A model generated the notes under the pieces. The model did not search any database. It saw only the letters and a list, made by a program, of their open reading frames with translations, and was not told the DNA's origin. The translations under genes were made by a program, and so were the position numbers. From a bacterium (GTDB lineage Bacteria > Myxococcota_A > Polyangia > Nannocystales > Nannocystaceae), in contig JANSYI010000016.1 in NCBI GenBank assembly GCA_024742475.1, positions 124,001 through 188,000 on the forward strand: a stretch of DNA of 64,000 nt, read 5' to 3'. Position 1 is the stretch's first letter. Each line of letters begins with the position of its first letter. Below, in pieces: positions 9,625-17,851 of the stretch.

Positions 9625-9999
9625 ATGATGGACCTCGCGCCCGCAGCCCGCAGCACCCTGCGTTTCCTCGCCGCGGCGGCGCGTCTCGCCCTCGCGGGCC
9701 TGCAGCGCCTCATCCGCGCGACGTGGACCCACCGCCGGGTCGTCTGCGCCGTGATGCTCCGCGTTGCGTGGTGGGCGTCACTGTGGCTGGCGATCGAGAC
9801 CGCGAGCGCGCTGGTCGACGTTCGCGCCCCCCTCGACATCGACGGCATGCTGTTGCGCTTCGGGGTGGGGCTGGGCCTGTGCTGGGCTGTCGTCGTATTC
9901 GCCTCCGCCACGCGACTGCGCCGCGCAGGACTGCTGCTGGGGACCGTGCACGGGGCCGGGGGTCTGCTGCTGTGGACGGCCAGCGGCGGCGCCCTGTGA
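9625..9999 (+). CDS. Small membrane protein, unknown
   Basis: A 124-residue protein with an Arg/Ala-rich amphipathic N-terminus and about three hydrophobic segments after residue 40. No family is recognised. The frame has strong GC bias at third positions, and the gene sits 45 bp before the next lipoprotein gene on the same strand, so it is probably real. The adjacent ATGs at 9625 and 9628 are both possible starts, and a TTG at 9610 is less likely. Confidence 0.55.
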   Translation: MMDLAPAARSTLRFLAAAARLALAGLQRLIRATWTHRRVVCAVMLRVAWWASLWLAIETASALVDVRAPLDIDGMLLRFGVGLGLCWAVVVFASATRLRRAGLLLGTVHGAGGLLLWTASGGAL

Positions 10000-10044
10000 C
10001 GTGCGGCCTTGGACGACGCCCGGGGATTGGGGCAAGCTCTGCGC

Positions 10045-11616
10045 ATGGGGCGGGCCGCCATCTTCGGACTCGTGGTCCTGCTGGGCTGCGCACCGGGCGG
10101 TGAGTCCGGCGCCGACGACTCCTCTGACGAGCCTCCGAGCGAGGCGTTGGACGTGCCCGAGTTCCTCGAGCCCGCCGGCGGCGAGGTGATGATCGGCATC
10201 GACCGCACCGACGACCTCGCCTTCAGCGTGCGCGGCGTTCGCCCGGGGCTGACGGGCGTGGTCATCGACGAGCGGAGCGTCGGCATCGCTTCGGACGCGT
10301 CGAGTCCTGCCCGCCTGAGCGCCGACGCGCTGACGGTGCGGCTCGACGGTGCGATGGTCGTCGGGGAGCACACGATCATGCTGCAGACCCAGGCTTCCGA
10401 CGCGCTCATCGATAGCGAGGTCGTGACGGTATTCGTGGGTCCCTCGACCGTCGCCGGCCTCACCGCGACGATGAGCGACGCCGTCGCGTTCGAGGCCGAC
10501 GTCATCGATGCGCACGGGCACGGCGGGGACGGCGTGCTGTGGGGTGTCGACCTCGCCTCCGAGCCGGCGTTGATGACCCTCGCCCCGAGCGAAGGCGACG
10601 GGTGGTCCCTCGCCGACCGGGTCACGCTCGAGCTTCCCGAGCTCGACCGGACCGGGACGCCACGCTTCGCCCTCAGCGCGGGCCTTCGCGACGTCGACGA
10701 CGAACGCCGGGTTCGCATCGTCTGGCGCAGTGGCGCCGAGGGACGCGTCCTGCTCGGCTCCGACCTGCTCTGGCCCCCTCCCTCGATCCAGGTGCAGACG
10801 GTCGTCGACCTCACCGCCGAAGCCGAGTTCGACGGGTTCGAGTACTCGCGTCTGGGTCGACCGCTCGTCCTGGGCGATCTGGTGGTCACCGAGGCGCTGC
10901 TGACCCAAGACGTCGAGCGTCCTGCCCCCGGCGACCACACCCTGCTCGCCAGCGTCATCGATCCCGCCGACGCCCGGTTTGGCCCGGCACGCCCGAGCGC
11001 CGCCGGTGCCGGACGCGACGTCGACCGCATCGCTCCGGCGCGAGACCTCTCCACGCACCTGCGCGGCGGCACGCCGGGTTTCGCAGCGCGCACGGCGGGC
11101 GTCCGCGCGGTGTCCTACGACGTAGAGGCCAGCACGTGGGGCGTGTCCGAGCGGCCCTCGGGCGCCAACGATCGCTTCAGCGCCCTGCGCGACATGGAGG
11201 GGCGGCCGGAGACCGTACTCGGCTCGCTCCGGGCACGCCACGTGTTCGCGCCGCTGCAGGACGACAGCCCCCGGGTGTTCTTCCGCGAGTTCGACGACCG
11301 GCCACGCGGCGGATCCGCCGACATCGCGCCCGGCGCCAACGCGTTGTCCGTGCTCGACGAGGTCTCCGCCCCGGTGACCAGCACGGTCATCGCGGGGCTG
11401 CCCGTGTTCCTCGTCCCGCAGGGCGTCGACACCCCGGTCGCGGCGCTGCTGAGCACGGGCGCGGCCACCCGCGTCTTCCTGCTCGAGGGGCTCGCGTGCG
11501 ACGAGGTCGCGGTGCCGGTCACCCCCGACGCGGCCGAGTCGGGCATGATCTCGCTCGCCTGCCGCCGAGGTCGCGACGTTCATCGCGGGACGCTCCGCGT
11601 CGACGAGGAATCATGA
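10045..11616 (+). CDS. Lipoprotein of unknown function
   Basis: A 523-residue protein starting at the ATG at 10045. The signal peptide ends in VVLLGCAPG with a clear lipobox. An Asp/Glu/Ser-rich linker follows, then a largely beta-type region. No known domain is recognised. The stop overlaps the start of the following thioredoxin-like gene (ATGA at 11613-11616), so the two are probably made together and may act together at the envelope. Confidence 0.75.
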   Translation: MGRAAIFGLVVLLGCAPGGESGADDSSDEPPSEALDVPEFLEPAGGEVMIGIDRTDDLAFSVRGVRPGLTGVVIDERSVGIASDASSPARLSADALTVRLDGAMVVGEHTIMLQTQASDALIDSEVVTVFVGPSTVAGLTATMSDAVAFEADVIDAHGHGGDGVLWGVDLASEPALMTLAPSEGDGWSLADRVTLELPELDRTGTPRFALSAGLRDVDDERRVRIVWRSGAEGRVLLGSDLLWPPPSIQVQTVVDLTAEAEFDGFEYSRLGRPLVLGDLVVTEALLTQDVERPAPGDHTLLASVIDPADARFGPARPSAAGAGRDVDRIAPARDLSTHLRGGTPGFAARTAGVRAVSYDVEASTWGVSERPSGANDRFSALRDMEGRPETVLGSLRARHVFAPLQDDSPRVFFREFDDRPRGGSADIAPGANALSVLDEVSAPVTSTVIAGLPVFLVPQGVDTPVAALLSTGAATRVFLLEGLACDEVAVPVTPDAAESGMISLACRRGRDVHRGTLRVDEES

Positions 11617-12644
11617 AGAAGACGATCGCGGCGCTCGGTGTCGTGCTGCTCGCGCTCGGGGGCGTGGGCGCGTGGTGGTTCACCCGCACCGAGCCGATCC
11701 CCGAGGTCCTCGAGACCGTCGAGGCCGACCCCGCGACGGTCTCGATCCCCGGCCTTCGGGGCCAGCCCCCCCTCGAGCTGGCGTCGCTGCATGGCAAGAC
11801 GGTCATCGTCGTGGTCACCGGCACGTGGTCCGCGAAGTCGGACGAAGGCGAGGCGACCAACCGCGCCCTGTCCCGCTGGGTCCTGCCCGAGGACACCGTC
11901 GGCTACGTCGTCGCGGACGCGGGTGGCATGGGGGTCTTCTCAGACCGCATCGAAACGACGATGGCCAGCTACGCCAGCGAGGTTCGATTCCCGCTGTACG
12001 TCGACTACGAAGGCGTGTTCATCGAGACGTTCAAACTGCCCAAGGGGCATCACGGCCTGGTCGTGCTCGGCCCCGACGGACAGATCGTCGCGCGACACAG
12101 CGGGGGGCTCGTCGGCGACGAGCTCGACGCGTTGCGAGAGACGATCGGCGCGCGCGAGCCCGAGGCCGGCCCGGCGATGCCCGAGGCGGCCCGGGCCGGG
12201 GCGCTCGACCCCGAGACGTGCGCACAGACCACGTGCGCGTTCGTCTTCGTCGGCCCCGGCAAGGTCACCCGCGCCGACATCCCGGGCATCCGTCCCGGCG
12301 GGTTCGAGGGCGACGACGATGCTCGGCTGGCGAAGATGCTCGACCCCGCGGTTCGCAGCGTGACGCTGGCCCGAAAGATGAAGCTGTCCGCGACCAAGGG
12401 CGCGCTGGTGGGCGACGTCGACGAAGCGATCAGCAGTGAAGGCTGGGAGAGGATCCCGTGGGCCGAAGGTGCCGACGCCCGCGCGGCGCTCGGGGTCGGA
12501 GAAGACGTCCCTGCGATCGTCGTGTTCGACCACGGGCGCGAGGTGCTCCGCGTCGAAGGCCTGGTCCGACTCCACCACTGGGGTCGTCTCGCAGACCTCT
12601 TGGGCGTCGAGGGTTTCAACGACCGCAGGCCCCCGCGTGGCTGA
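11613..12644 (+). CDS. Membrane-anchored thioredoxin-like protein lacking the redox cysteines
   Basis: A 343-residue protein with an N-terminal membrane anchor (residues 4-23). Residues about 45-160 resemble the TlpA/AhpC thioredoxin fold: a PPLELASLHGKTVIVVVTGT strand is followed by W72-S73-A74-K75-S76, at the place of the usual WCxxC, and a later segment ends LVVLGPDGQIVARHSGG, as in TlpA proteins. Both active-site cysteines are Ser, so it should not work as a disulfide reductase. The C-terminal part (about 170-343) has two further Cys residues (ETCAQTTC) and no recognised domain. It is translationally coupled to the upstream lipoprotein gene. Confidence 0.7.
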   Translation: MKKTIAALGVVLLALGGVGAWWFTRTEPIPEVLETVEADPATVSIPGLRGQPPLELASLHGKTVIVVVTGTWSAKSDEGEATNRALSRWVLPEDTVGYVVADAGGMGVFSDRIETTMASYASEVRFPLYVDYEGVFIETFKLPKGHHGLVVLGPDGQIVARHSGGLVGDELDALRETIGAREPEAGPAMPEAARAGALDPETCAQTTCAFVFVGPGKVTRADIPGIRPGGFEGDDDARLAKMLDPAVRSVTLARKMKLSATKGALVGDVDEAISSEGWERIPWAEGADARAALGVGEDVPAIVVFDHGREVLRVEGLVRLHHWGRLADLLGVEGFNDRRPPRG

Positions 12645-12653
12645 GCGGACGCC

Positions 12654-13142
12654 TCACTCCCGCGGCAAGAAGAGCGAAAACACGAAGTCGTCGGCCGCGC
12701 CGTGACAGCCGATGCAGTCGTCGGGCCGGGCGCCCGTGAGCGGTCGGTCCTCGCCGTCGACCTGGGCCCACGACCAGCCGCCGTCGTTGCGCCGCATCAC
12801 GTTGACCAAGTACGGATCCGAGTCGTCCTCGGTCGCGTAGCTCTCGCACACTGCCGTGGCGCCGGTGGGCCACGTCTCGATGAGCGCGTCGCCAAAGAAC
12901 GCGGCGAGCAGGTCGGGGTGTAGATAAACCTCGACGTATGCCCCGTGCGGCCCCGCCGCGAGCCGCCTGCGTGGGAGGTCGGCGGAGGTGGGGGGAGCCT
13001 CCCACGCTTCGTACCCGTCGGCCCGCACGCTGGCGAGGAGCGCGATTGCATCGTCGTCCGCGAGTTCGACCCGGTCGGGCTCCGACGCGAGGCAGCCGGG
13101 CGCCGAGAGCCCCAGCAGCGCGACCATGGAGGCAATCCGCAC
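12654..13142 (-). CDS. Cytochrome P460-like haem c lipoprotein
   Basis: A 162-residue protein starting, by preference, at the GTG at 13142, which gives a charged signal peptide (MRIASMVALLGLSAPGC); an ATG at 13172 would overlap the rsmB start codon. The C-terminal part contains C143-I-G-C146-H147, a c-type haem site, followed by DDFVFSLFLP, matching the C-terminal CxxCH...FVF pattern of cytochrome P460-like proteins (hydroxylamine- or NO-handling periplasmic haem proteins). The cross-linking Lys of true P460 could not be placed, so it may be a plain c-type cytochrome. It is divergent from rsmB. Confidence 0.7.
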   Translation of the reverse strand: MRIASMVALLGLSAPGCLASEPDRVELADDDAIALLASVRADGYEAWEAPPTSADLPRRRLAAGPHGAYVEVYLHPDLLAAFFGDALIETWPTGATAVCESYATEDDSDPYLVNVMRRNDGGWSWAQVDGEDRPLTGARPDDCIGCHGAADDFVFSLFLPRE

Positions 13143-13170
13143 GACACCAGCGTACGTGGTAGACGAGCGC

Positions 13171-14481
13171 ATGGCCAAGGGTCCATCGGCGCGCCGGATC
13201 GCGGTGCGCGTCCTGCAGGACGTCGAGCGTAGCGGCGGGTTCAGCAACCGGGCGCTGTCTCGGCAGCTCGAGCGGCATCCCGGCCTCGATCCGCGCGACC
13301 GCGGACTGACCACCACGCTGGTCTACGGGGTCCTGCGACACCGCGCACGACTCGACGCGCACATCGACGCGCACGCAAAGCGACCCAAGGGTCTCAAGGG
13401 CGAGACGCGCCAAGCGCTGCGCATCGCGGCCTACGAGATGCTGGAGCTCGAACGTCCCGCGGCGATCGCAATCAGCGAGGCCCTACGCTCGCTCGAGCGA
13501 GCCGGACCGCTGCGGGGTGCGGCGCAGGCGATCCTCGGCGCCGTCGGACGGCACGGACCCGAGCTCGACGCCAAGTGGGCGACGGGCAAGCCTTTGCACG
13601 TGCTCGAGCGCCGCTGGTCGATCCCGCGATGGCTCGGAGGCCGCTGGCTCAAGCACCTCGGCGAAGACCAAGCGCTCGCTCGCGCGCGGGCCGTCGCGGC
13701 CGCCCCCCCGGTCGATCTGCGCGTCGACCTCGGGCGCATCAGCGCCGACGAAGCTGCGCAGAGGCTGCAGGCCGACCACCCCGGCGTGCAGATCGAGCGG
13801 CTCGAGGAGCACCCCCAGGCGCTGCGGACCCGCGGCGGCGGCGACCTCTTCTACGGTCCGCTGCATGGGGAGGGGCTCGTCTCCGTCCAGGGGCTCGCCG
13901 CGCAGCAGCCCGCCCGCGTGCTGGCCCCCGCGCCGGGGTCGAGAGTGCTCGACGCGTGCGCGGGCATGGGCGTCAAGACGCTCCAGCTCGCCGAGCTCAT
14001 GGACGGCCAGGGCACGATCGTCGCGGCCGATCTCGACGAGCGCCAGGTCGCCGAGGCCGAGGCCGAGCTCGGACGAGGCCGACTGACCAGCGACGCGCTC
14101 ACCCTCACGCACGTGCAGGCAGATCTCACCGCCGACCACCCTGCCCTCGACGCCGAGCCGTTCGATGCCGTGCTGCTCGACGTCCCGTGCACGGGGCTGG
14201 GCAACCTCGCCCGGCATCCCGAGATCCGATGGAACCGAACATTCGAGGACATCGGAGCGCGCGCCGAGCTTCAGGCCCGGCTGCTTCGCCGCAACCTCGC
14301 CCGCGTGCGGCCCGGCGGCGCGCTCGTCTACGCGGTGTGCAGCTTCGCTCCCGAAGAGGGCTCACAGCTCGTCGCGGCCGTCGTCGAAGAGGGTCAGGCC
14401 TCGCTAGAGCACGAGCGCACTTGGACGCCCGAGGCCGACGCCACCGAGGGATTCTACGTCGCGCGGCTGCGCCCGCGATGA
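13171..14481 (+). CDS. rsmB: 16S rRNA (cytosine-C5) methyltransferase, RsmB/Sun family
   Basis: A 436-residue protein starting at the ATG at 13171. The N-terminal 130 residues are a NusB-like RNA-binding domain. The C-terminal half is a SAM methyltransferase: VLDACAGMGVKTLQLAEL (SAM loop), LLDVPCTGLGNLARHPEIRW (motif IV, C340) and VYAVCSFAPEEG (motif VI, C390). The two Cys residues match the release and nucleophile cysteines of m5C RNA methyltransferases. The usual TCS of motif VI reads VCS, which keeps the nucleophile. E. coli RsmB modifies C967 of 16S rRNA. In-frame codons upstream of 13171 lack support. Confidence 0.9.
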   Translation: MAKGPSARRIAVRVLQDVERSGGFSNRALSRQLERHPGLDPRDRGLTTTLVYGVLRHRARLDAHIDAHAKRPKGLKGETRQALRIAAYEMLELERPAAIAISEALRSLERAGPLRGAAQAILGAVGRHGPELDAKWATGKPLHVLERRWSIPRWLGGRWLKHLGEDQALARARAVAAAPPVDLRVDLGRISADEAAQRLQADHPGVQIERLEEHPQALRTRGGGDLFYGPLHGEGLVSVQGLAAQQPARVLAPAPGSRVLDACAGMGVKTLQLAELMDGQGTIVAADLDERQVAEAEAELGRGRLTSDALTLTHVQADLTADHPALDAEPFDAVLLDVPCTGLGNLARHPEIRWNRTFEDIGARAELQARLLRRNLARVRPGGALVYAVCSFAPEEGSQLVAAVVEEGQASLEHERTWTPEADATEGFYVARLRPR

Positions 14482-14560
14482 TGTCGTCGTTCCCCGAGGC
14501 GAGGGTTCGCGGTACTGTTCCGCCTCGCATGCGTTCGACACGTCAGGAGCTCGGCCGCTG

Positions 14561-15514
14561 ATGGGGTGGTTGCTGCCCGCCGTCATGCTGCTCGGCGGCC
14601 TGGTCCTGCTCGCCACGGCGGCCGATCGGTTCGTGCTGGCGGCCGCGCGCCTGTCCAAGCTGTGGGGCGTCTCGCCCATCCTCATCGGCGCGCTCGTCGT
14701 CGGCATGGGCACCTCGTCGCCCGAGCTGCTCGTCTCGGTGCTCGCCGCGATCTCGGGCGAGGTCGACCTGGCGATCGGCAACGCGGTGGGCTCCAACGTC
14801 GCCAACGTCACGTTGGTCTTGGGGGCCACGGCCGTGCTCGCCCCGCTGACGGGCAACCTCAGAGTCCTTCAGCGCGAGGGCATCTTGATGTTCGTCGCGG
14901 TGTGCGGGTTCGCGGCCGCGATCTACGACCTCGAGCTGCAGCGCTACGAGGGCATCGCCCTGCTGGGCTCGATGGCGTTCGCGGCCCTGCTCGTGGTCCG
15001 CTGGGCGCGTGCGGATCAGCGTGCCGGGCTGGCGATGCCCGACGACGATGACGCGAGCATCGCGGAGATCTCCCGCAACCGCGAGCTCGGCATGGGGCTG
15101 CTCGCGCTCGCGCTCACGCTCCTGGGCGCCGAGCTGCTCGTCCGCGGCGGGACCGACCTCGCCGACCAGATCGGCGTCGACTCGGCGTTCGTCGGGCTCA
15201 CGCTGGTCGCTGTGGGCACGTCCTTGCCCGAGCTCGCCACGTCGATCGCGGGCGTACGCCGCGGCGAGCACGACATGGTCATCGGCAACGTGGTGGGCTC
15301 CAACCTGTTCAACGCGCTCGCCGTCGCGGGCGTCGCGGGCACGTTGGGCCCCGGCAGCGTCGACAGCGGCTTTCGCCTCGCCAGCATGGTGATGGTCGGC
15401 TGCGCTGCGCTCGCAGGCGTCTTGGCGTTCACGGGGCGAGAACTCGTGCGCTGGGAGGGCATCCTGCTCCTGGCGGGCTTCGGCGGGTTCGTCTACCTGA
15501 GCTACATCGGGTAG
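14561..15514 (+). CDS. Calcium/sodium antiporter (CaCA family, YrbG/CaxA type)
   Basis: A 317-residue inner-membrane protein with about ten helices and the two inverted alpha-repeats of cation/Ca2+ exchangers: GMGTSSPELLVS plus GNAVGSNVANVTLVLG in the first half, and VGTSLPELATS plus GNVVGSNLFN in the second. The Glu residues in the SPEL and LPEL motifs bind the cation in this family. A cytoplasmic acidic loop (PDDDDAS) separates the halves. A purine-rich stretch (AGGAG) lies about 11 nt before the ATG. Confidence 0.93.
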   Translation: MGWLLPAVMLLGGLVLLATAADRFVLAAARLSKLWGVSPILIGALVVGMGTSSPELLVSVLAAISGEVDLAIGNAVGSNVANVTLVLGATAVLAPLTGNLRVLQREGILMFVAVCGFAAAIYDLELQRYEGIALLGSMAFAALLVVRWARADQRAGLAMPDDDDASIAEISRNRELGMGLLALALTLLGAELLVRGGTDLADQIGVDSAFVGLTLVAVGTSLPELATSIAGVRRGEHDMVIGNVVGSNLFNALAVAGVAGTLGPGSVDSGFRLASMVMVGCAALAGVLAFTGRELVRWEGILLLAGFGGFVYLSYIG

Positions 15515-15524
15515 GTTGCGCCGC

Positions 15525-16220
15525 ATGGCACATCCTCCTCGCATCGCGCCGTCGATCCTCAGCGCCGACTTCGCCCGCCTGGGCGATGAGGTCCGCGCAA
15601 TCGACGAGGCCGGCGCCGACTGGATCCACGTGGACGTGATGGACGGCCGGTTCGTGCCGAACCTGACGATCGGGCCCGGCATCGTCCGGGCGCTACGCCC
15701 ACACACGGCCAAGCCGATGGATTGCCACCTGATGATCGTCGAGCCGGAGAAATACGTCGCCGACTTCGCGGCAGCGGGCGCCGACCTCATCACGGTGCAC
15801 GTGGAGGCCTGCCCGCACCTGCACCGCAACCTCCAGCAGATCCGCGACCTGAAGCACCACGGCGGCAGTCGAGTGAAAGCCGGGGTGAGCCTCAACCCGC
15901 ACACGCCGATCTCGTCGGTGCTGCACTGCCTCGAGCTTTGCGACCTGGTGCTCATCATGAGCGTCAACCCCGGCTTCGGGGGCCAGTCGTTCATCGAAGC
16001 GGTCCGGCCGAAGATCCGGGCCCTGCGGCAGGCCATCGACGCGGCCGGTCTGGACACCCACATTCAGGTCGACGGTGGGGTCAGCGACCTCAACGTCGCT
16101 CAGGTAGCGGGCGATGGGGCCGATTGCTTCGTGGCCGGGAGCGCGGTGTTCAAGAATCCCCGGCACCCAGGCGACTACGCGGGGGCCATCGCGGCCATTC
16201 GCGCGGCCGCGGGCGCCTGA
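15525..16220 (+). CDS. rpe: Ribulose-phosphate 3-epimerase
   Basis: A 231-residue TIM-barrel enzyme interconverting ribulose 5-phosphate and xylulose 5-phosphate in the pentose phosphate pathway. Motifs present: APSILSADFARLG at the N-terminus, HVDVMDGRFVPN with metal-binding His and catalytic Asp, the DCHLMI segment, VNPGFGGQSF (phosphate loop) and QVDGGVS with the second catalytic Asp. The ATG at 15525 is preferred over a TTG at 15516. It starts 10 bp after the exchanger gene and precedes scoA on the same strand. Confidence 0.95.
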   Translation: MAHPPRIAPSILSADFARLGDEVRAIDEAGADWIHVDVMDGRFVPNLTIGPGIVRALRPHTAKPMDCHLMIVEPEKYVADFAAAGADLITVHVEACPHLHRNLQQIRDLKHHGGSRVKAGVSLNPHTPISSVLHCLELCDLVLIMSVNPGFGGQSFIEAVRPKIRALRQAIDAAGLDTHIQVDGGVSDLNVAQVAGDGADCFVAGSAVFKNPRHPGDYAGAIAAIRAAAGA

Positions 16221-16257
16221 GCTTGTGACGAGCAGCGCGGCGGGGGACACTGCCGCC

Positions 16258-16950
16258 GTGGACAAGACCTATCCCTCCCCCGAGGCAGCGGTCGCGGACA
16301 TGACGGACGGCATCTCTTTGATGTCGGGTGGTTTCGGCCTGTGCGGCAACCCGGAGCGTCTCATCGACGCCATCGCCGCCAAGGGCATCAAAGACCTCGA
16401 CGTCATCTCCAACAACTGCGGCATCGACGGCGCCGGCTTGGGCATCCTGCTCGCCCGAGGCCAGATCAAGAAGATGACCTCGTCGTACGTCGGGGAGAAC
16501 AAGAACTTCGCCGAACAGTTCCTCTCGGGCGCCCTGGAGGTGGAGTTGGTACCTCAAGGCACCCTCGCCGAGCGCATCCGAGCCGGCGGGGCGGGCATCG
16601 GAGGTTTCTACACGCCCACCGGCTACGGCACGCCGGTCGCAGAGGGCAAGGAAGTCCGCGAGATCGACGGGCGCATGTACGTGCTGGAGCTCCCACTCAA
16701 AGCCGACTTCTCGATCGTCAAGGCTTGGAAGGGCGACACGCACGGCAACCTGGTGTTCGGCAAGACGGCGAACAACTTCAACCAGGCCATGGCGATGGCC
16801 GGGACGGTGACCATCGCCGAGGTCGAAGAGCTGGTCCCCGCCGGCGAGCTCGACCCGAACCACATCCACACGCCGGGCATCTTCGTGCAGCGCATCGTCA
16901 AGGGCGCGCACTACGACAAACCCATCGAGTTTCGAACCACCTCCGACTGA
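16258..16950 (+). CDS. scoA: 3-oxoacid CoA-transferase, subunit A
   Basis: A 230-residue alpha subunit of succinyl-CoA:3-oxoacid (acetoacetate) CoA-transferase, which moves CoA from succinyl-CoA to acetoacetate and so activates ketone bodies. The frame carries [19 protein letters not shown] near the N-terminus and the [16 protein letters not shown] segment typical of subunit A. The GTG at 16258 aligns best with known N-termini ([15 protein letters not shown]); a GTG at 16225 would add 11 residues. Subunit B starts 13 bp downstream, and the two form one enzyme. Confidence 0.93.
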   Translation: MDKTYPSPEAAVADMTDGISLMSGGFGLCGNPERLIDAIAAKGIKDLDVISNNCGIDGAGLGILLARGQIKKMTSSYVGENKNFAEQFLSGALEVELVPQGTLAERIRAGGAGIGGFYTPTGYGTPVAEGKEVREIDGRMYVLELPLKADFSIVKAWKGDTHGNLVFGKTANNFNQAMAMAGTVTIAEVEELVPAGELDPNHIHTPGIFVQRIVKGAHYDKPIEFRTTSD

Positions 16951-16963
16951 AAGGCACCGCGAC

Positions 16964-17620
16964 ATGGCACTGAATCGTGAACAGATCGCAGCCCGCGTGG
17001 CCAAGGAGCTCCGCGACGGCGACTACGTCAACCTGGGCATCGGCATGCCGACGCTGGTGGCCAACAACGTCCCCGAGGGGGTCGAGGTGGTCCTGCACAG
17101 CGAGAACGGCCTGCTGGGCATGGGGCCCTTTCCCAAGGACGCCGAGGTCGACGCCGACCTCATCAACGCGGGCAAGCAGACGGTGACCGCCAACCCCGGC
17201 GCGTCGTTCTTCGGCAGCCACGACAGCTTCGCGATGATCCGCGGCGGACACCTCGACCTGTGCGTGCTCGGGGCAATGGAGGTCAGCAAGGACGGCGACC
17301 TGGCCAACTGGATGATCCCCGGCAAGAAGGTCAAGGGCATGGGCGGCGCGATGGACCTGGTCGCGGGGGCCCGGCGGGTGATCGTGATGATGGAGCACGT
17401 CAACAAAGCGGGCGCGCCGAAGATCCTCGAGGCCTGCACGCTTCCGCTGACGGGCAAGCGAGTGGTGCACGAGATTGCGACCGACCTCGCGTACTTCGTC
17501 GTGGGCTCCGAGGGCGGACTGACGCTCACCGAGCTCGCGCCGGGCGTGAGCGTGGACGAGGTCCGGCAGAAGACGGGGTGCGACTTCGAGGTGGCCGATC
17601 CGGTCGGCGCGATGGGGTGA
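16964..17620 (+). CDS. scoB: 3-oxoacid CoA-transferase, subunit B
   Basis: A 218-residue beta subunit carrying the catalytic Glu in the SENG motif (E47), which forms the glutamyl-CoA thioester. [15 protein letters not shown] near residues 21-35 and [10 protein letters not shown] near the C-terminus match the family, and the length is normal. It follows scoA by 13 bp. No terminator separates it from the small gene 71 bp further on, so readthrough into that gene is possible. Confidence 0.94.
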   Translation: MALNREQIAARVAKELRDGDYVNLGIGMPTLVANNVPEGVEVVLHSENGLLGMGPFPKDAEVDADLINAGKQTVTANPGASFFGSHDSFAMIRGGHLDLCVLGAMEVSKDGDLANWMIPGKKVKGMGGAMDLVAGARRVIVMMEHVNKAGAPKILEACTLPLTGKRVVHEIATDLAYFVVGSEGGLTLTELAPGVSVDEVRQKTGCDFEVADPVGAMG

Positions 17621-17691
17621 TCCGTTCGGGGTGGAGACGGGCTGCCAAGATGAGCCGGCAAATAGCGCCGGACTCGGAAAGCAAACGAACG

Positions 17692-17778
17692 ATGTCCACG
17701 ATCCTCGAAACCCTCTTCTCCCTCTCCTCCGTCCTCGAGCCCTTCATGGGCGGCAACGGCCAAAACGGCCAGTGCTGA
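17692..17778 (+). CDS. Small peptide gene, product ends in Cys (candidate lipopeptide precursor)
   Basis: An ATG-TGA frame of 28 codons: a hydrophobic stretch (STILETLFSLSSVLEPFM) and a flexible polar tail GGNGQNGQC with Cys as the last residue. In-frame translation may instead start at the ATG at 17650, giving 42 residues with a charged N-terminus (MSRQIAPDSESKRT). Nearly all third positions are G or C, as in neighbouring genes, which supports coding. A GGAAAG lies 10 nt before the 17692 ATG. A strong terminator follows 22 bp after the stop. It faces the ICMT-like and Lgt-like genes, which suggests that the terminal Cys is lipidated. No homologue is recognised; expression is unproven. Confidence 0.5.
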   Translation: MSTILETLFSLSSVLEPFMGGNGQNGQC

Positions 17779-17800
17779 GCAACTGAGCCAATCATCGAAA

Positions 17801-17827
17801 ACCCCCGCACGAGGCTCGTGCGGGGGT
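17801..17827. terminator. Bidirectional intrinsic terminator
   Basis: An 11-bp perfect GC-rich stem (17801-17811 pairs with 17817-17827) with an AGGCT loop. On the plus strand it is followed by CTTTC, and on the minus strand by TTTTCG. It therefore can end both the scoAB/small-peptide transcript from the left and the ICMT-like operon from the right. Confidence 0.85.
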
Positions 17828-17851
17828 CTTTCATTGGTTGCCCTTGGGCGG

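Noticed and set aside
8799-11093. Long minus-strand ORF (764 codons)
   Set aside because: Overlaps the TPR protein, small membrane protein and lipoprotein genes; low-complexity Arg/Ser product, no start signal.
9778-11583. Long minus-strand ORF (601 codons)
   Set aside because: Antisense to the lipoprotein at 10045-11616; no recognisable domain and shadow composition.
17655-17671. Small hairpin CCGGC-loop-GCCGG inside the 42-residue version of the peptide gene
   Set aside because: Only five base pairs; too weak to call a riboswitch or attenuator.
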